From the NCBI RefSeq assembly GCF_934746965.1, contig NZ_CAKVFS010000001.1:124001-188000 (forward strand): a DNA stretch of 64,000 nucleotides, read 5' to 3'. The notes under the pieces are model-generated. The model had not been told where the DNA came from, made no database searches, and worked only from the letters and a program-made list of their open reading frames with translations. Numbering within the stretch: the stretch's first letter is position 1; every line of letters begins with the position of its first letter. The position numbers were made by a program, and so were the translations under genes. Positions 1 through 7,577 of the stretch are shown one piece after another. Source of the DNA: an uncultured Methanobrevibacter sp. GTDB taxonomy: Archaea > Methanobacteriota > Methanobacteria > Methanobacteriales > Methanobacteriaceae.

Positions 1-78
1 CTTAAATGTAAAGAATGTGGTAAATCCCAAATTAAAAAATCATTCAGAACAGGTAAAGCAGAATTTGTAGCTAAATAA
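1..78 (+). CDS. rpl44e: Ribosomal protein L44e, 3' end only
   Basis: The window opens inside this gene, and only the last 25 codons and the TAA stop are present. The visible tail has a CxxC zinc-ribbon half (CKECGK) followed by the basic ending KSFRTGKAEFVAK, which matches the C terminus of archaeal L44e, a zinc-ribbon protein of the large ribosomal subunit. The S27e gene follows after 10 bases, and this L44e-S27e-aIF2-alpha-Nop10 order is the usual archaeal one, which supports the call. Confidence 0.85.
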   Translation, partial: LKCKECGKSQIKKSFRTGKAEFVAK

Positions 79-88
79 GGTGGTTAAC

Positions 89-268
89 ATGGTTAGTAAA
101 GGTAGAGGAAACTTTTTAAAAGTAAAATGTTTAGATTGTGACAATGAACAAATCATCTTTGATCGTGCTGCATCAGATGTAAAATGTATCATTTGTGGTA
201 AAACACTTGTCAAATCTCGTGGTGCTAAAGCTAAAATTATGGCACATATTGATAAAGTTTTAAACTAG
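89..268 (+). CDS. rps27e: Ribosomal protein S27e
   Basis: This is a 59-residue zinc-ribbon protein of the small ribosomal subunit. The sequence shows CLDC near residue 15 and CIIC near residue 34, the four cysteines that hold the zinc, on a basic background typical of S27e. An in-frame GTG lies at 80, but I place the start at the ATG at 89 because the AAGGTGG at 77-83 is then a correctly spaced Shine-Dalgarno. The gene sits between L44e and aIF2-alpha, as in most Archaea, and is probably co-transcribed with L44e. A T-rich 80-base gap separates it from the next gene. Confidence 0.92.
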   Translation: MVSKGRGNFLKVKCLDCDNEQIIFDRAASDVKCIICGKTLVKSRGAKAKIMAHIDKVLN

Positions 269-347
269 ATTTAATTAAAATTTTTTTAATCTAGCTTATT
301 ATTTTTTCTATTTTTTTTTAAATTTTTATTTTATTTTTGGTGATTAT

Positions 348-1142
348 ATGGTAAGAAAAAGTCAAGAATGGCCTGATGAAGGAGAACTTATTATTGGGAC
401 TGTTTATAAAGTTCTTAACTATGGGGCTTTCGCAAAATTAGAAGAATACCATGGTAAAGAAGCTTTTATTCATATTTCTGAGGTATCTTCTGGTTGGGTA
501 AAAAATATTAGAGACCATGTAAGAGAAAATCAAAAAATAGTTTGTCGTGTTCTTAGAGTAAATCCTAAAAAAGGACATGTTGATGCTTCTTTAAAAAGAA
601 TTAGGGAAGACCAAAGAACTAAAAAAATCCAGCATTGGAAGATTGAACAGAAAGCTGAAAAATTCTTAGAATTATCTGCTAAATCATTAAATAAATCATT
701 AAATGATGCTTATGATGAAGTAGGTTATGAACTTATGGATATTTTTGGTGATGTTTACGGTGCTTTTGAAACAGCAGCTGATGATGGTGCAAAATCTCTT
801 ACTGATGAAGGTATTTCTCAAGAGTGGGCTGATGCTATAACTGAAATAGCTAGTAAAAATATTACTCCTCCTGAAGTTCATATTAGTGGTTATGTTGATA
901 TTGAAACTTTTGTCCCAAATGGTGTTGACGTTATTATTGAAGCTCTTAAAGCAGCTGAAGATAACGGTGATGCTGAGGAAGAAATTAAGGTTCAGTGTGT
1001 TGGTGCACCAAGATATAGAATAACTGTTAGATCTACTGATTACATTTTAGCTGAAAAAGCTCTTAAAGCAGCAGCTGATAGATGTATTGAGGTAGTTGAA
1101 GCTTCTGAAGGAAATGGTTCTTTCTTAAGAGAGTTAGATTAG
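348..1142 (+). CDS. eif2a: Translation initiation factor aIF2 subunit alpha
   Basis: The 264-residue protein matches the archaeal aIF2-alpha length. Residues about 12-85 form an S1/OB RNA-binding domain (GTVYKVLNYGAFAKLEEY, then EAFIHISEVS and VRVNPKKGHVDASLKRI-type strands). A helical middle domain and a C-terminal alpha/beta domain follow; the C-terminal domain binds the gamma subunit. With aIF2-beta and gamma it forms the trimer that carries initiator Met-tRNA to the small ribosomal subunit. GGTGAT sits just upstream of the ATG at 348. Nop10 begins only six bases after the stop, so the two genes form one operon. Nothing looks truncated or displaced. Confidence 0.96.
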   Translation: MVRKSQEWPDEGELIIGTVYKVLNYGAFAKLEEYHGKEAFIHISEVSSGWVKNIRDHVRENQKIVCRVLRVNPKKGHVDASLKRIREDQRTKKIQHWKIEQKAEKFLELSAKSLNKSLNDAYDEVGYELMDIFGDVYGAFETAADDGAKSLTDEGISQEWADAITEIASKNITPPEVHISGYVDIETFVPNGVDVIIEALKAAEDNGDAEEEIKVQCVGAPRYRITVRSTDYILAEKALKAAADRCIEVVEASEGNGSFLRELD

Positions 1143-1148
1143 ATTTCT

Positions 1149-1322
1149 ATGAATATGAAAATGAATAAATGTCCAAAATGTGGAATTTATACTATGGAGG
1201 ATGCTTGTCCTAATTGTGGTGGCGAGTTAAAGGTTATTTATCCTCCTAAATTTTCTATTGAGGATAAATATGGGAAATATCGCCGTATATTAAAAAAAGA
1301 AGCTATGAATAAAAAAGGGTGA
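1149..1322 (+). CDS. nop10: Nop10, H/ACA ribonucleoprotein subunit
   Basis: This short gene (57 residues from the first ATG) encodes a zinc-ribbon protein with CPKCGIYT and CPNCGG motifs. They are followed by YPPKFSIEDKYGKYRRILKKEA, the diagnostic C-terminal half of Nop10. Nop10 binds the Cbf5 pseudouridine synthase in H/ACA guide particles, which modify rRNA. Three in-frame ATGs lie within 13 bases (1149, 1155, 1161); family proteins usually begin with two or three Met-Lys pairs, so any of them is possible. It lies between aIF2-alpha and the PAC2 gene, and its TGA stop is part of the GGGTGAT Shine-Dalgarno of the next gene. Confidence 0.93.
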   Translation: MNMKMNKCPKCGIYTMEDACPNCGGELKVIYPPKFSIEDKYGKYRRILKKEAMNKKG

Positions 1323-1326
1323 TTAG

Positions 1327-2097
1327 ATGGAAATCACAGAAATTACTACTTTGGAAGATGTTAATTTAACTAATCCTATTTTTATAGAAGCATTACCTGG
1401 TATTGGTCATGTAGGTAAACTAGCTGCTGATCACATGATTGATGAGTTAAATGCTACTAAATTTGCTGAAATTTATTCTCCAAGTTTCCCTCCACAGGTT
1501 TTTGTTGGGGAAGATGGAATAATTGAAAACATGATTAATGAATTATATTATGTTAAAGATGTTGGAGAAGATAATTTAGACCTTATTATTCTTGTTGGAA
1601 ATACTCAAGCATTATCTCCAGAAGGACAATATTGTATGTGTCAAGACATTTTAAACTTTGTTAAAGATAAAGGTGTTTCTAAAATTTTCACATTAGGTGG
1701 AATGGCTACTGGTCAACCTGTTGAAGAAGCTAAGGTTTTTGGTGCTGCTACCAGTGAAGAAAATATTGAACTTTTAAAAGAAGCAGAAGTTGAAATCAGA
1801 TCTAATGATGGGGGTATTGTTGGAGCTTCTGGATTGTTTTTAGGATTAGGAGTTCGTCAGGAAATGAATGGTATTTGTTTAATGGGTCAAACTCCGGGTT
1901 ATTTCATCGATGCAGAATCAGCTGAAGCTATTTTAAATAAATTAGCTATTTTACTTAATTTTGAAATTGACACAGATAAATTAGAAGAAAGGGCTGAAGA
2001 AACTAGGGAAATGTTAGCTAAAGCTCAACAAATGGAGCAAGATATGCTTAACAAAGCTAATGCTAGCAGTAATGATGATTTAAGATATATTGGATAA
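1327..2097 (+). CDS. PAC2-family proteasome assembly chaperone homologue
   Basis: The 256-residue protein has the PAC2 fold signature: an N-terminal stretch with PIFIEALPGIGHVGKLAADHM, a central LIILVGNTQALSPEGQY segment, and GGMATG and GASGLFLGLG glycine-rich turns. The C-terminal 45 residues are charged and likely a coiled coil. Archaeal members of this COG2047-type family resemble the eukaryotic proteasome assembly chaperone PAC2, but their precise archaeal role is not settled. The gene overlaps its Shine-Dalgarno with the nop10 stop, so it is translationally linked to the translation operon. The start ATG at 1327 is well supported by GGGTGATT. Confidence 0.85.
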   Translation: MEITEITTLEDVNLTNPIFIEALPGIGHVGKLAADHMIDELNATKFAEIYSPSFPPQVFVGEDGIIENMINELYYVKDVGEDNLDLIILVGNTQALSPEGQYCMCQDILNFVKDKGVSKIFTLGGMATGQPVEEAKVFGAATSEENIELLKEAEVEIRSNDGGIVGASGLFLGLGVRQEMNGICLMGQTPGYFIDAESAEAILNKLAILLNFEIDTDKLEERAEETREMLAKAQQMEQDMLNKANASSNDDLRYIG

Positions 2098-2160
2098 TAT
2101 ATCAATTTTTTTACTTTTTTTTTAAAATTTGGCTGTTTTAATAAAATTGGGGTAATAATT

Positions 2161-2745
2161 ATGAAAGTAGCGGTTATACCTGATGGCGCTATGATTGTAG
2201 TTCCTTTAATTGAAAAAAATGGCCATGAATATATTTCACCAACAAATTTCTCAAAGTATAATAATATGGATGTTTGTAATGGTGAAATTGATGAGACACA
2301 AGCTCCATATACATTAAATAGAAATAATATTTTGCAAAGTAGTCCTTATTTTTCAAATGAATTACCTTCAGGTATTAAAGGTCGTTTAACACTATTTTCC
2401 AGAGTTTTAGAACTGGCTGATGCATTTATTATTCTTGGAAAAAGACCAAAGAATTATAAAAAAATGTATAATATGTTAAATGAGTTGATTTTATTTGGTG
2501 GATGTGGTTGTGCTAATGAACATAAAATAGTTATAAGTTTAGTTAAAAATAAAAATGTTCCTATTTTAGAATTAGCTTATCCGACTACTAGAAATGAGTT
2601 AATTAATGTAATTAATAGAACTAATGATTTTTTAAGAAATTTGGATAATATTGATGGGATTATTAATGATGATAATTTGGATGTTGATTTAGAAAGGTCT
2701 GAATCTAAATTGGATTATGATATTTTTAAGGAAATATTCAGGTGA
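2161..2745 (+). CDS. Probable methanogenesis marker protein 5 family
   Basis: The 194-residue protein begins MKVAVIPDGAMIVVPLIEKNGHE. It carries ELPSGIKGRL near residue 70, a cysteine-glycine turn FGGCGCANEHK near 116-126, and PILELAYPTTRNEL near residue 140. This layout resembles what I remember of methanogenesis marker protein 5, a family restricted to methanogens with no established reaction. The assignment rests on memory of the family pattern and not on a search. The last 40 residues are acidic and poorly conserved in style. No strong Shine-Dalgarno precedes the ATG, although GGGGTAATAATT is nearby. It lies after the PAC2 gene on the same strand, 63 bases away, and precedes the EndoQ-like gene. 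Confidence 0.6.
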   Translation: MKVAVIPDGAMIVVPLIEKNGHEYISPTNFSKYNNMDVCNGEIDETQAPYTLNRNNILQSSPYFSNELPSGIKGRLTLFSRVLELADAFIILGKRPKNYKKMYNMLNELILFGGCGCANEHKIVISLVKNKNVPILELAYPTTRNELINVINRTNDFLRNLDNIDGIINDDNLDVDLERSESKLDYDIFKEIFR

Positions 2746-2777
2746 TTTAATATATTATTAGTAGCTAATTATTATTT

Positions 2778-3965
2778 ATGTTAATTAATGCTGATTTTCA
2801 TGTTCATAGTTGTTTTTCAATGGCTTCATCTAAGGATATGTTAATAAAAAATATGGCTCCTAAATCTAAGCTTAAAGGATTGCAACTTTTAGGAACTGGT
2901 GATGCATTTCATCCTGGTTGGTTAAATATTATTGAAGAAAGTACCACATATAAAGGAGATGGAATTTATACTTCAGATGATATGGATTTTGTTTTAACAA
3001 CTGAAGTTGAAGGAAAAAACAGGATTCATCATTTAATTATAATTCCTGATATTGATATTGCAAGAGAGCTATCTGAAAAACTAGTTTCTAAAAATAAGGA
3101 ATCTGATGGTAGACCTAGGACAAAATATACTGGAGCAGAACTTTTAGAAATGGTTAAGGAATATGATTGTTTAATAGGTCCAGCTCATGCATTTACTCCA
3201 TGGACTGGGATGTATAAATCTTTTGATAGTATTTATGATTGTTATGAGAAAGCTCCTGATTTTGTGGAACTTGGACTTTCTGCAGATACATTTATGGCAG
3301 ATAGGGTAGCTGAACTTAAAGATTTTCCATTTCTTACTAATTCTGATGCACATTCTCCATGGCCACATAGATTAGGTAGAGAGTTTAATCAAATAGAACT
3401 TGAAGATATATCATATTCATCAATAAAAAAAGCAATTAAAAATAAGGATATTAAAGCAAATTATGGGTTAGTGCCAAATCTTGGAAAATACCATATGACT
3501 GCATGTACTAAATGTCATAAATTAGTTGATCCTTTAATAGCTAAAGAAAATAAAATGAAATGTAGTTGTGGTGGAACCATTAAAAAAGGTGTGGATTTCA
3601 GAATAAGTGAAATAGCTGATTATACCAAACCAAAACATCCAGATTTTAGACCTAAATATGTTCATTTAATGCCTCTTGCAGAATTAATTTCAACTGTTTA
3701 TGATAAAGGAGTTACAACAAAAACAGTACAGGGTAAATGGCAAAATTTAATTGATAATTTTGGAACAGAAATTGATATTTTAATTAATACACCAATTGAA
3801 GATATATCAAAAATTGATTCAACAATCTCTCCAGCTATTGAAGCTTTTAGAAATAAAACAATACATATTATTCCTGGTGGTGGGGGAAAATATGGTGAAA
3901 TTTCTTTTGATAAACCATTAAAAAAACAAGAAAAAGAAAATTTAACAACTTTAGATAATTTTTAA
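2778..3965 (+). CDS. EndoQ-like PHP-domain endonuclease (COG1379 family)
   Basis: The 395-residue protein starts with a PHP metal-site motif (NADFHVHSCFS), then GTGDAFHPGW near residue 40, GPAHAFTPW near 135 and NSDAHSPWPHRLG near 188-200. These are the His/Asp positions of a PHP trinuclear metal centre. A zinc ribbon follows (CTKCHKLVDP and CSCGG, residues about 240-268), and a helical C-terminal part ends the protein. This arrangement matches archaeal endonuclease Q, which nicks DNA 5' of deaminated bases such as uracil and hypoxanthine. The family was earlier annotated only as a conserved PHP protein. Sequence motifs support the family; activity in this organism is inferred. The start has no clear Shine-Dalgarno. 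Confidence 0.78.
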   Translation: MLINADFHVHSCFSMASSKDMLIKNMAPKSKLKGLQLLGTGDAFHPGWLNIIEESTTYKGDGIYTSDDMDFVLTTEVEGKNRIHHLIIIPDIDIARELSEKLVSKNKESDGRPRTKYTGAELLEMVKEYDCLIGPAHAFTPWTGMYKSFDSIYDCYEKAPDFVELGLSADTFMADRVAELKDFPFLTNSDAHSPWPHRLGREFNQIELEDISYSSIKKAIKNKDIKANYGLVPNLGKYHMTACTKCHKLVDPLIAKENKMKCSCGGTIKKGVDFRISEIADYTKPKHPDFRPKYVHLMPLAELISTVYDKGVTTKTVQGKWQNLIDNFGTEIDILINTPIEDISKIDSTISPAIEAFRNKTIHIIPGGGGKYGEISFDKPLKKQEKENLTTLDNF

Positions 3966-4025
3966 GAAATTATCTAACTTTTTTTTTAAAATCAATAAAA
4001 AATATGGGAAATAGATAAATTTTAT

Positions 4026-6038
4026 CTATTTTGCAAGTAATAAAGAGTTACCTACTACAAGTAATGTAACTCCCATATCTCCAATAAGAACTGCTTGCCA
4101 TAGGCTGATATATCCGGCAATACCAAGAATCATCAATATTACTTTTACGATTAAACAAAATGCAACATTAAATTTAATTTTACCCATTGTTTTTTTAGAT
4201 AAATCAACAAGTAAATTAATTTTTGATAATTTGTCTTCAAGTAAAACAATATCTGCTGTTTCAATAGCTACATCTGCACCTTCAAGACCCATAGCTATTC
4301 CTACATTTGCACGAGCAAGTGAAGGAGTATCATTTACACCATCTCCAACCATAGCTACATCATGTTGTTTTGAAACTGCATTGGAAACTATTTTAACTTT
4401 ATCTTGAGGAAGTAAATCTGCATGGAAATCACTTAATCCGATTTCATCAGCTACTAATTTAGCAGTTTCACGGTTATCACCAGTAATCATTGTGGTTTTA
4501 ATTCCTTTTGCATTAAGATCAGCTATTGTAGATGGGGTTTCATCTCTAATTTTGTCTTTTAATGTAATTAAACCGTAAATTTCATTTTCAGTTCCAATAA
4601 TTACTGTTGTGCTCATTCCATTATTATCAACAGTTATATCTTGATTAAATAGTGTTTGTTTACCTACAAAGTAAGTAATACCATTTATATCTCCTTTTAA
4701 ACCTTTCCCAGCTATTGATTCAAAGTTAGTTACTTCTTCTAATTCAATATCATTATCTTTTTTATATTGAACAAATGTATGTGCAATAGGGTGTTTGGAT
4801 TTAGCTTCAATTGAACAGGCTATTTTAAGTAATTCTTCTTTTGAGTGTTCTTCATAAGTTTTAACTTCATTAATTTCAAGTTTTCCTTCAGTTAAAGTAC
4901 CTGTTTTATCGAATAACACTTCTTTAATTCTAGCTAATTCTTCAACATATTCTCCACCTTTGATGATAATACCATTTTTAGTACCTTTAGTAATGGCAGA
5001 TACTATAGATACAGGAGTGGATATTACTAATGCACAAGGACAGGAAATAACTAATAAAGTTAATGCTCTATAAGTCCAGTCAGTTATTGAAGCACCATAT
5101 AATATTGGAGGTAAAATAGCTACTAAAATAGCTAATATTACAACAATTGGAGTGTAATACTCTGCAAATTTATCAATAAATACATCGATATGTGCTTTGT
5201 TTTGTTCTGAATTTTTAATTAATTCAATGATTTTAGCAAATATTGTATCATCATTGTCTTTATTTACTTCAATTTCTATGTAACCTTCTTCATTTATTGT
5301 AGATGCATAAACTTCATCTCCAATACTTTTACTTACTGCTAAACTTTCACCAGTAATTGAAGCTTGATTAACAGAGGTTGTTCCTTCAACAATAATTCCA
5401 TCAACTGGGATTTTATCTCCAGGTCTTACAACAACAACATCACCAATTGCAATATCAGCTACTGCTTTTTCATGTTCGTGATCACCATGTTTTACCATAG
5501 CTGTATCTGGAGTTAATTTAACAAGTTCGATTAATGAGCTTTTAGATTTGTTTAATGAGTAATGTTCTAAATATTCACCTAAATAGAAAAGAATCATTAA
5601 CATTGCACCTTCTTCTCCAGATTGAAGAAGAAATGCTCCAAAGGTAGCTATTGTAATTAATAGTTCAATTTTAACTTTTCCTTCAAATAAATGTTCAATT
5701 CCTTCTATTATAATATAGCGACCTACATATATTACAGCTATTAAAAAGATTATTTGACTTATAATAGGATCAACAATTTTAAACATTTCAAGAGCATAAC
5801 CAAATGCTAAAAGTATGATTCCAATTGCAAAAATTCCTAATGGTTTTTTAGATTGTTCTACATCTACTTCTTTGTCAATATTTTCTAATAAATCAGCTTC
5901 ACAAGCACATCCTGGTCCATGATCATGTCCACAACAGTCATCATCGTGATGATGGTGGTGATGTTCATGGGTATGATTATGCCCACAACAGTCATCATCT
6001 TCATGGTCATGATGATGTTCATTATGTTTAGTTTGCAT
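4026..6038 (-). CDS. P1B-type heavy-metal efflux ATPase (Zn/Cd/Pb class) with His-rich N terminus
   Basis: The product is a 670-residue P-type ATPase that should export Zn2+, Cd2+ or Pb2+. The membrane metal site CPC (in ISCPCALV, about residue 334), the phosphorylation motif DKTGT (about 377), a KHP-type motif (SKHPIAHT), GDGVND (about 566) and the last-helix IGDMGV (about 653) are all visible. CPC combined with DxG in the final helix is the P1B-2 pattern. There is no CxxC heavy-metal domain at the N terminus. Instead the first 50 residues hold a duplicated block of His, Asp and Cys (two CCGH units around HHHHHH). I start at 6038 because GAAGGCG then serves as a Shine-Dalgarno; it overlaps the 3' end of the upstream ArsR gene by 11 bases, so the pair is coupled. 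Confidence 0.93.
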   Translation of the reverse strand: MQTKHNEHHHDHEDDDCCGHNHTHEHHHHHHDDDCCGHDHGPGCACEADLLENIDKEVDVEQSKKPLGIFAIGIILLAFGYALEMFKIVDPIISQIIFLIAVIYVGRYIIIEGIEHLFEGKVKIELLITIATFGAFLLQSGEEGAMLMILFYLGEYLEHYSLNKSKSSLIELVKLTPDTAMVKHGDHEHEKAVADIAIGDVVVVRPGDKIPVDGIIVEGTTSVNQASITGESLAVSKSIGDEVYASTINEEGYIEIEVNKDNDDTIFAKIIELIKNSEQNKAHIDVFIDKFAEYYTPIVVILAILVAILPPILYGASITDWTYRALTLLVISCPCALVISTPVSIVSAITKGTKNGIIIKGGEYVEELARIKEVLFDKTGTLTEGKLEINEVKTYEEHSKEELLKIACSIEAKSKHPIAHTFVQYKKDNDIELEEVTNFESIAGKGLKGDINGITYFVGKQTLFNQDITVDNNGMSTTVIIGTENEIYGLITLKDKIRDETPSTIADLNAKGIKTTMITGDNRETAKLVADEIGLSDFHADLLPQDKVKIVSNAVSKQHDVAMVGDGVNDTPSLARANVGIAMGLEGADVAIETADIVLLEDKLSKINLLVDLSKKTMGKIKFNVAFCLIVKVILMILGIAGYISLWQAVLIGDMGVTLLVVGNSLLLAK

Positions 6039-6378
6039 ATTCTTCGCCTTCTTTAAGGATATTGAGTATTTTCTCATCAATTAAAGAATAGAATATTTGT
6101 TTATTTTCTTTTCTGAATTTAACAATGTCACTATTCCTTAAATGTCTTAATTGATGTGATATACTAGATTGGCTCATATCAAGAAGTAATGATAATTCAC
6201 AAACACATAGTTCACAATATTGTAGAGCTAAAATTATTTTTACCCTATTTGCATCTCCTAATATTTTAAAGAGACTGCATGTTTTTTGAATAATGTCATC
6301 TTCTTTCATTTTATGAGCAATATCATCAACAATATCAGTTCTGATACTTTTGATTTCACATATATCTTTTGAACTCAT
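6028..6378 (-). CDS. ArsR/SmtB-family metal-responsive repressor
   Basis: The 116-residue winged-helix protein has the ArsR/SmtB core: ILGDANRVKIILAL, then YCELCVCELSLLLDMSQSSISHQLRHLRNSDIVKFRKEN. The CVC pair in the helix before the recognition helix is the alpha3 metal-sensing motif used by CadC and ArsR sensors for thiophilic metals. It is the first gene of the operon with the efflux ATPase, so metal binding should release the operator and switch on export. The operator lies across its own promoter and start codon. There is no Shine-Dalgarno, which fits a leaderless message. The exact metal cannot be read from the sequence. Confidence 0.92.
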   Translation of the reverse strand: MSSKDICEIKSIRTDIVDDIAHKMKEDDIIQKTCSLFKILGDANRVKIILALQYCELCVCELSLLLDMSQSSISHQLRHLRNSDIVKFRKENKQIFYSLIDEKILNILKEGEEYAN

Positions 6379-6411
6379 ATGAACATATATTCATATGAAC
6401 ATATATAAAGT
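6377..6411 (-). promoter_or_regulatory. Leaderless promoter with ArsR/SmtB-type operator
   Basis: On the minus strand a TATA box (TTTATATA, about 6403-6411) lies roughly 28 bases before the ArsR ATG at 6378, so transcription should begin at or just before the start codon. The palindrome ATATGAACATATATTCATAT occupies 6377-6396 and contains TGAA-N6-TTCA, the half-site pattern of SmtB/ArsR operators. A third half-site (TGAAC, 6396-6400) follows directly. Repressor bound here would cover the transcription start. Confidence 0.75.
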
Positions 6412-6485
6412 TTTTGCCCACCTTAAAATTTGACGAAAGCTATAGCTAATTATAAATAAAAAATTTTAAAAATAATGAAAAACAG

Positions 6486-6559
6486 CGGACTTGGAGGGAT
6501 TTGAACCCTCGATCTTAAGATTAGGAGTCTTACGCCCTTCCAGACTAGGCTACAAGCCC
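6486..6559 (-). tRNA. tRNA-Arg (CCU)
   Basis: The minus strand folds into a full cloverleaf: acceptor GGGCTTG/CAAGTCC, D arm, anticodon arm TAAGA-CTCCTAA-TCTTA with anticodon CCT, and T arm GAGGG-TTCAAAT-CCCTC. It reads AGG codons. It is placed 58 bases downstream of a second tRNA-Arg on the same strand, so the two are probably transcribed together. CCA is not encoded. Confidence 0.95.
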
Positions 6560-6617
6560 ATGTTAAAATATTGTTTAATAAATAAAATATATTTTAAAAA
6601 AAGTTTTTATAAGGATA

Positions 6618-6691
6618 CGGACCCGCCGGGATTTGAACCCGGGGTCTTCGGATTAGAAGTCCGACGCCCTATCCAGCTAGGCTACGGGCCC
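6618..6691 (-). tRNA. tRNA-Arg (UCU)
   Basis: The minus strand gives a cloverleaf with acceptor GGGCCCG/CGGGTCC, anticodon arm TCGGA-CTTCTAA-TCCGA with anticodon TCT, and T arm CCGGG-TTCAAAT-CCCGG. It reads AGA, the commonest arginine codon in the genes of this window. CCA is not encoded. TATA-like sequence lies 35 to 45 bases upstream (about 6727-6735). Confidence 0.95.
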
Positions 6692-6782
6692 TTATATACA
6701 ACAATACTAAATTTTGTATGTTTTAGTATTTATAGTTATCTATATTTTCATTGAAAATTAAAAAAATAAAATGGATAATTAA

Positions 6783-7322
6783 TTATCCTCTTCCAATAAT
6801 GTCACCAGTATAAGCATCTATTTGGATACTATCTACTACTGAATTATCTTGGTCATATATGGGTACATAGTAATATCTACCAGATAATGATGGTTCTCCA
6901 GCATACCATCCAGATACTCCAATACATCCTGATGCTATTGATTTAGCTTGACTAGATGGAATAGGACTAGGGCTTGGAGAAGGACTAGGTTTAGGACTAG
7001 GGCTTGGGTTTGGAGAAGGATTTTTTGAGCTACCTCCACCATTTCCGTGTCCTGAGCCGGAACCGGATCCTGAACCAGAGCTAACACCACTGCCACTACC
7101 TGTTCCGGTTCCTCCATTTCCACTTCCATGACTGTTGGTACTTTGAGAATTGTGATGTGTTGTGTTATTTCCAATACCATTGCCAGAATCACCACTACCG
7201 GAATCTATACCGTGTAAGTTACTGAAAACTGGATTTTCACTATTTGTTATTCCGTAAGCAGCAACTCCTGCAGCAATACATATAACAACTATAATGGAAA
7301 TTATTATATTTGATTTTTCCAA
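6783..7322 (-). CDS. Secreted or membrane-tethered low-complexity protein with PepSY-like C terminus
   Basis: The 179-residue protein starts with a hydrophobic segment (residues about 5-25) that is a signal anchor or signal peptide. A Gly/Ser-rich stretch (about 38-100) and a Pro/Ser stretch of PSPSPSP type (about 102-124) follow. The final 50 residues end YYVPIYDQDNSVVDSIQIDAYTGDIIGRG, which has the look of a PepSY domain. The start codon is TTG at 7322, chosen because a perfect GGAGGT lies six bases before it and no ATG is in position. The low-complexity part is a spacer that could cross the pseudomurein wall. I do not recognise a specific function. It diverges from the frh operon. Confidence 0.75.
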   Translation of the reverse strand: MEKSNIIISIIVVICIAAGVAAYGITNSENPVFSNLHGIDSGSGDSGNGIGNNTTHHNSQSTNSHGSGNGGTGTGSGSGVSSGSGSGSGSGHGNGGGSSKNPSPNPSPSPKPSPSPSPSPIPSSQAKSIASGCIGVSGWYAGEPSLSGRYYYVPIYDQDNSVVDSIQIDAYTGDIIGRG

Positions 7323-7502
7323 GGTATTACCTCCATTTTAATTCTATTTTAAATAATAGTAATTTGTACTATTTTTTTTACAATAATATATTATTAGATT
7401 TATATAACTTATAAAGTTAATCTAAGTATTAATTATTATATAATAATTTAATAAAAATTTTAATTTATTATATTTATATTTTTCTATTTATTATCTAAAC
7501 CA

Positions 7503-7515
7503 TATTATATATATG
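7503..7515 (+). promoter_or_regulatory. Candidate promoter of the frh operon
   Basis: A TATA-like TTATATAT (7505-7512) lies 66 bases before the frhA start, predicting a leader of roughly 45 bases. The rest of the 7323-7577 gap is AT-rich and shows no other clear element. It also has to hold the promoter of the divergent gene ending at 7322. Confidence 0.45.
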
Positions 7516-7577
7516 AACATTTTCTTAAATATTATATGTTAGTTTCTAATTATTTTTGAAAAAGAGAGGTGACACAT

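Noticed and set aside
6491..6754. Forward-strand frame of 87 codons reading through the tRNA-Arg pair
   Set aside because: It is the reverse complement of two tRNA cloverleaves; the repeated GFEPS-type peptide is the T-arm sequence read backward.
6935..7195. Second minus-strand frame inside the Gly/Ser-rich gene
   Set aside because: It is a frame shadow of the low-complexity repeats; it has no Shine-Dalgarno and a repetitive Val/Leu/Gln composition.
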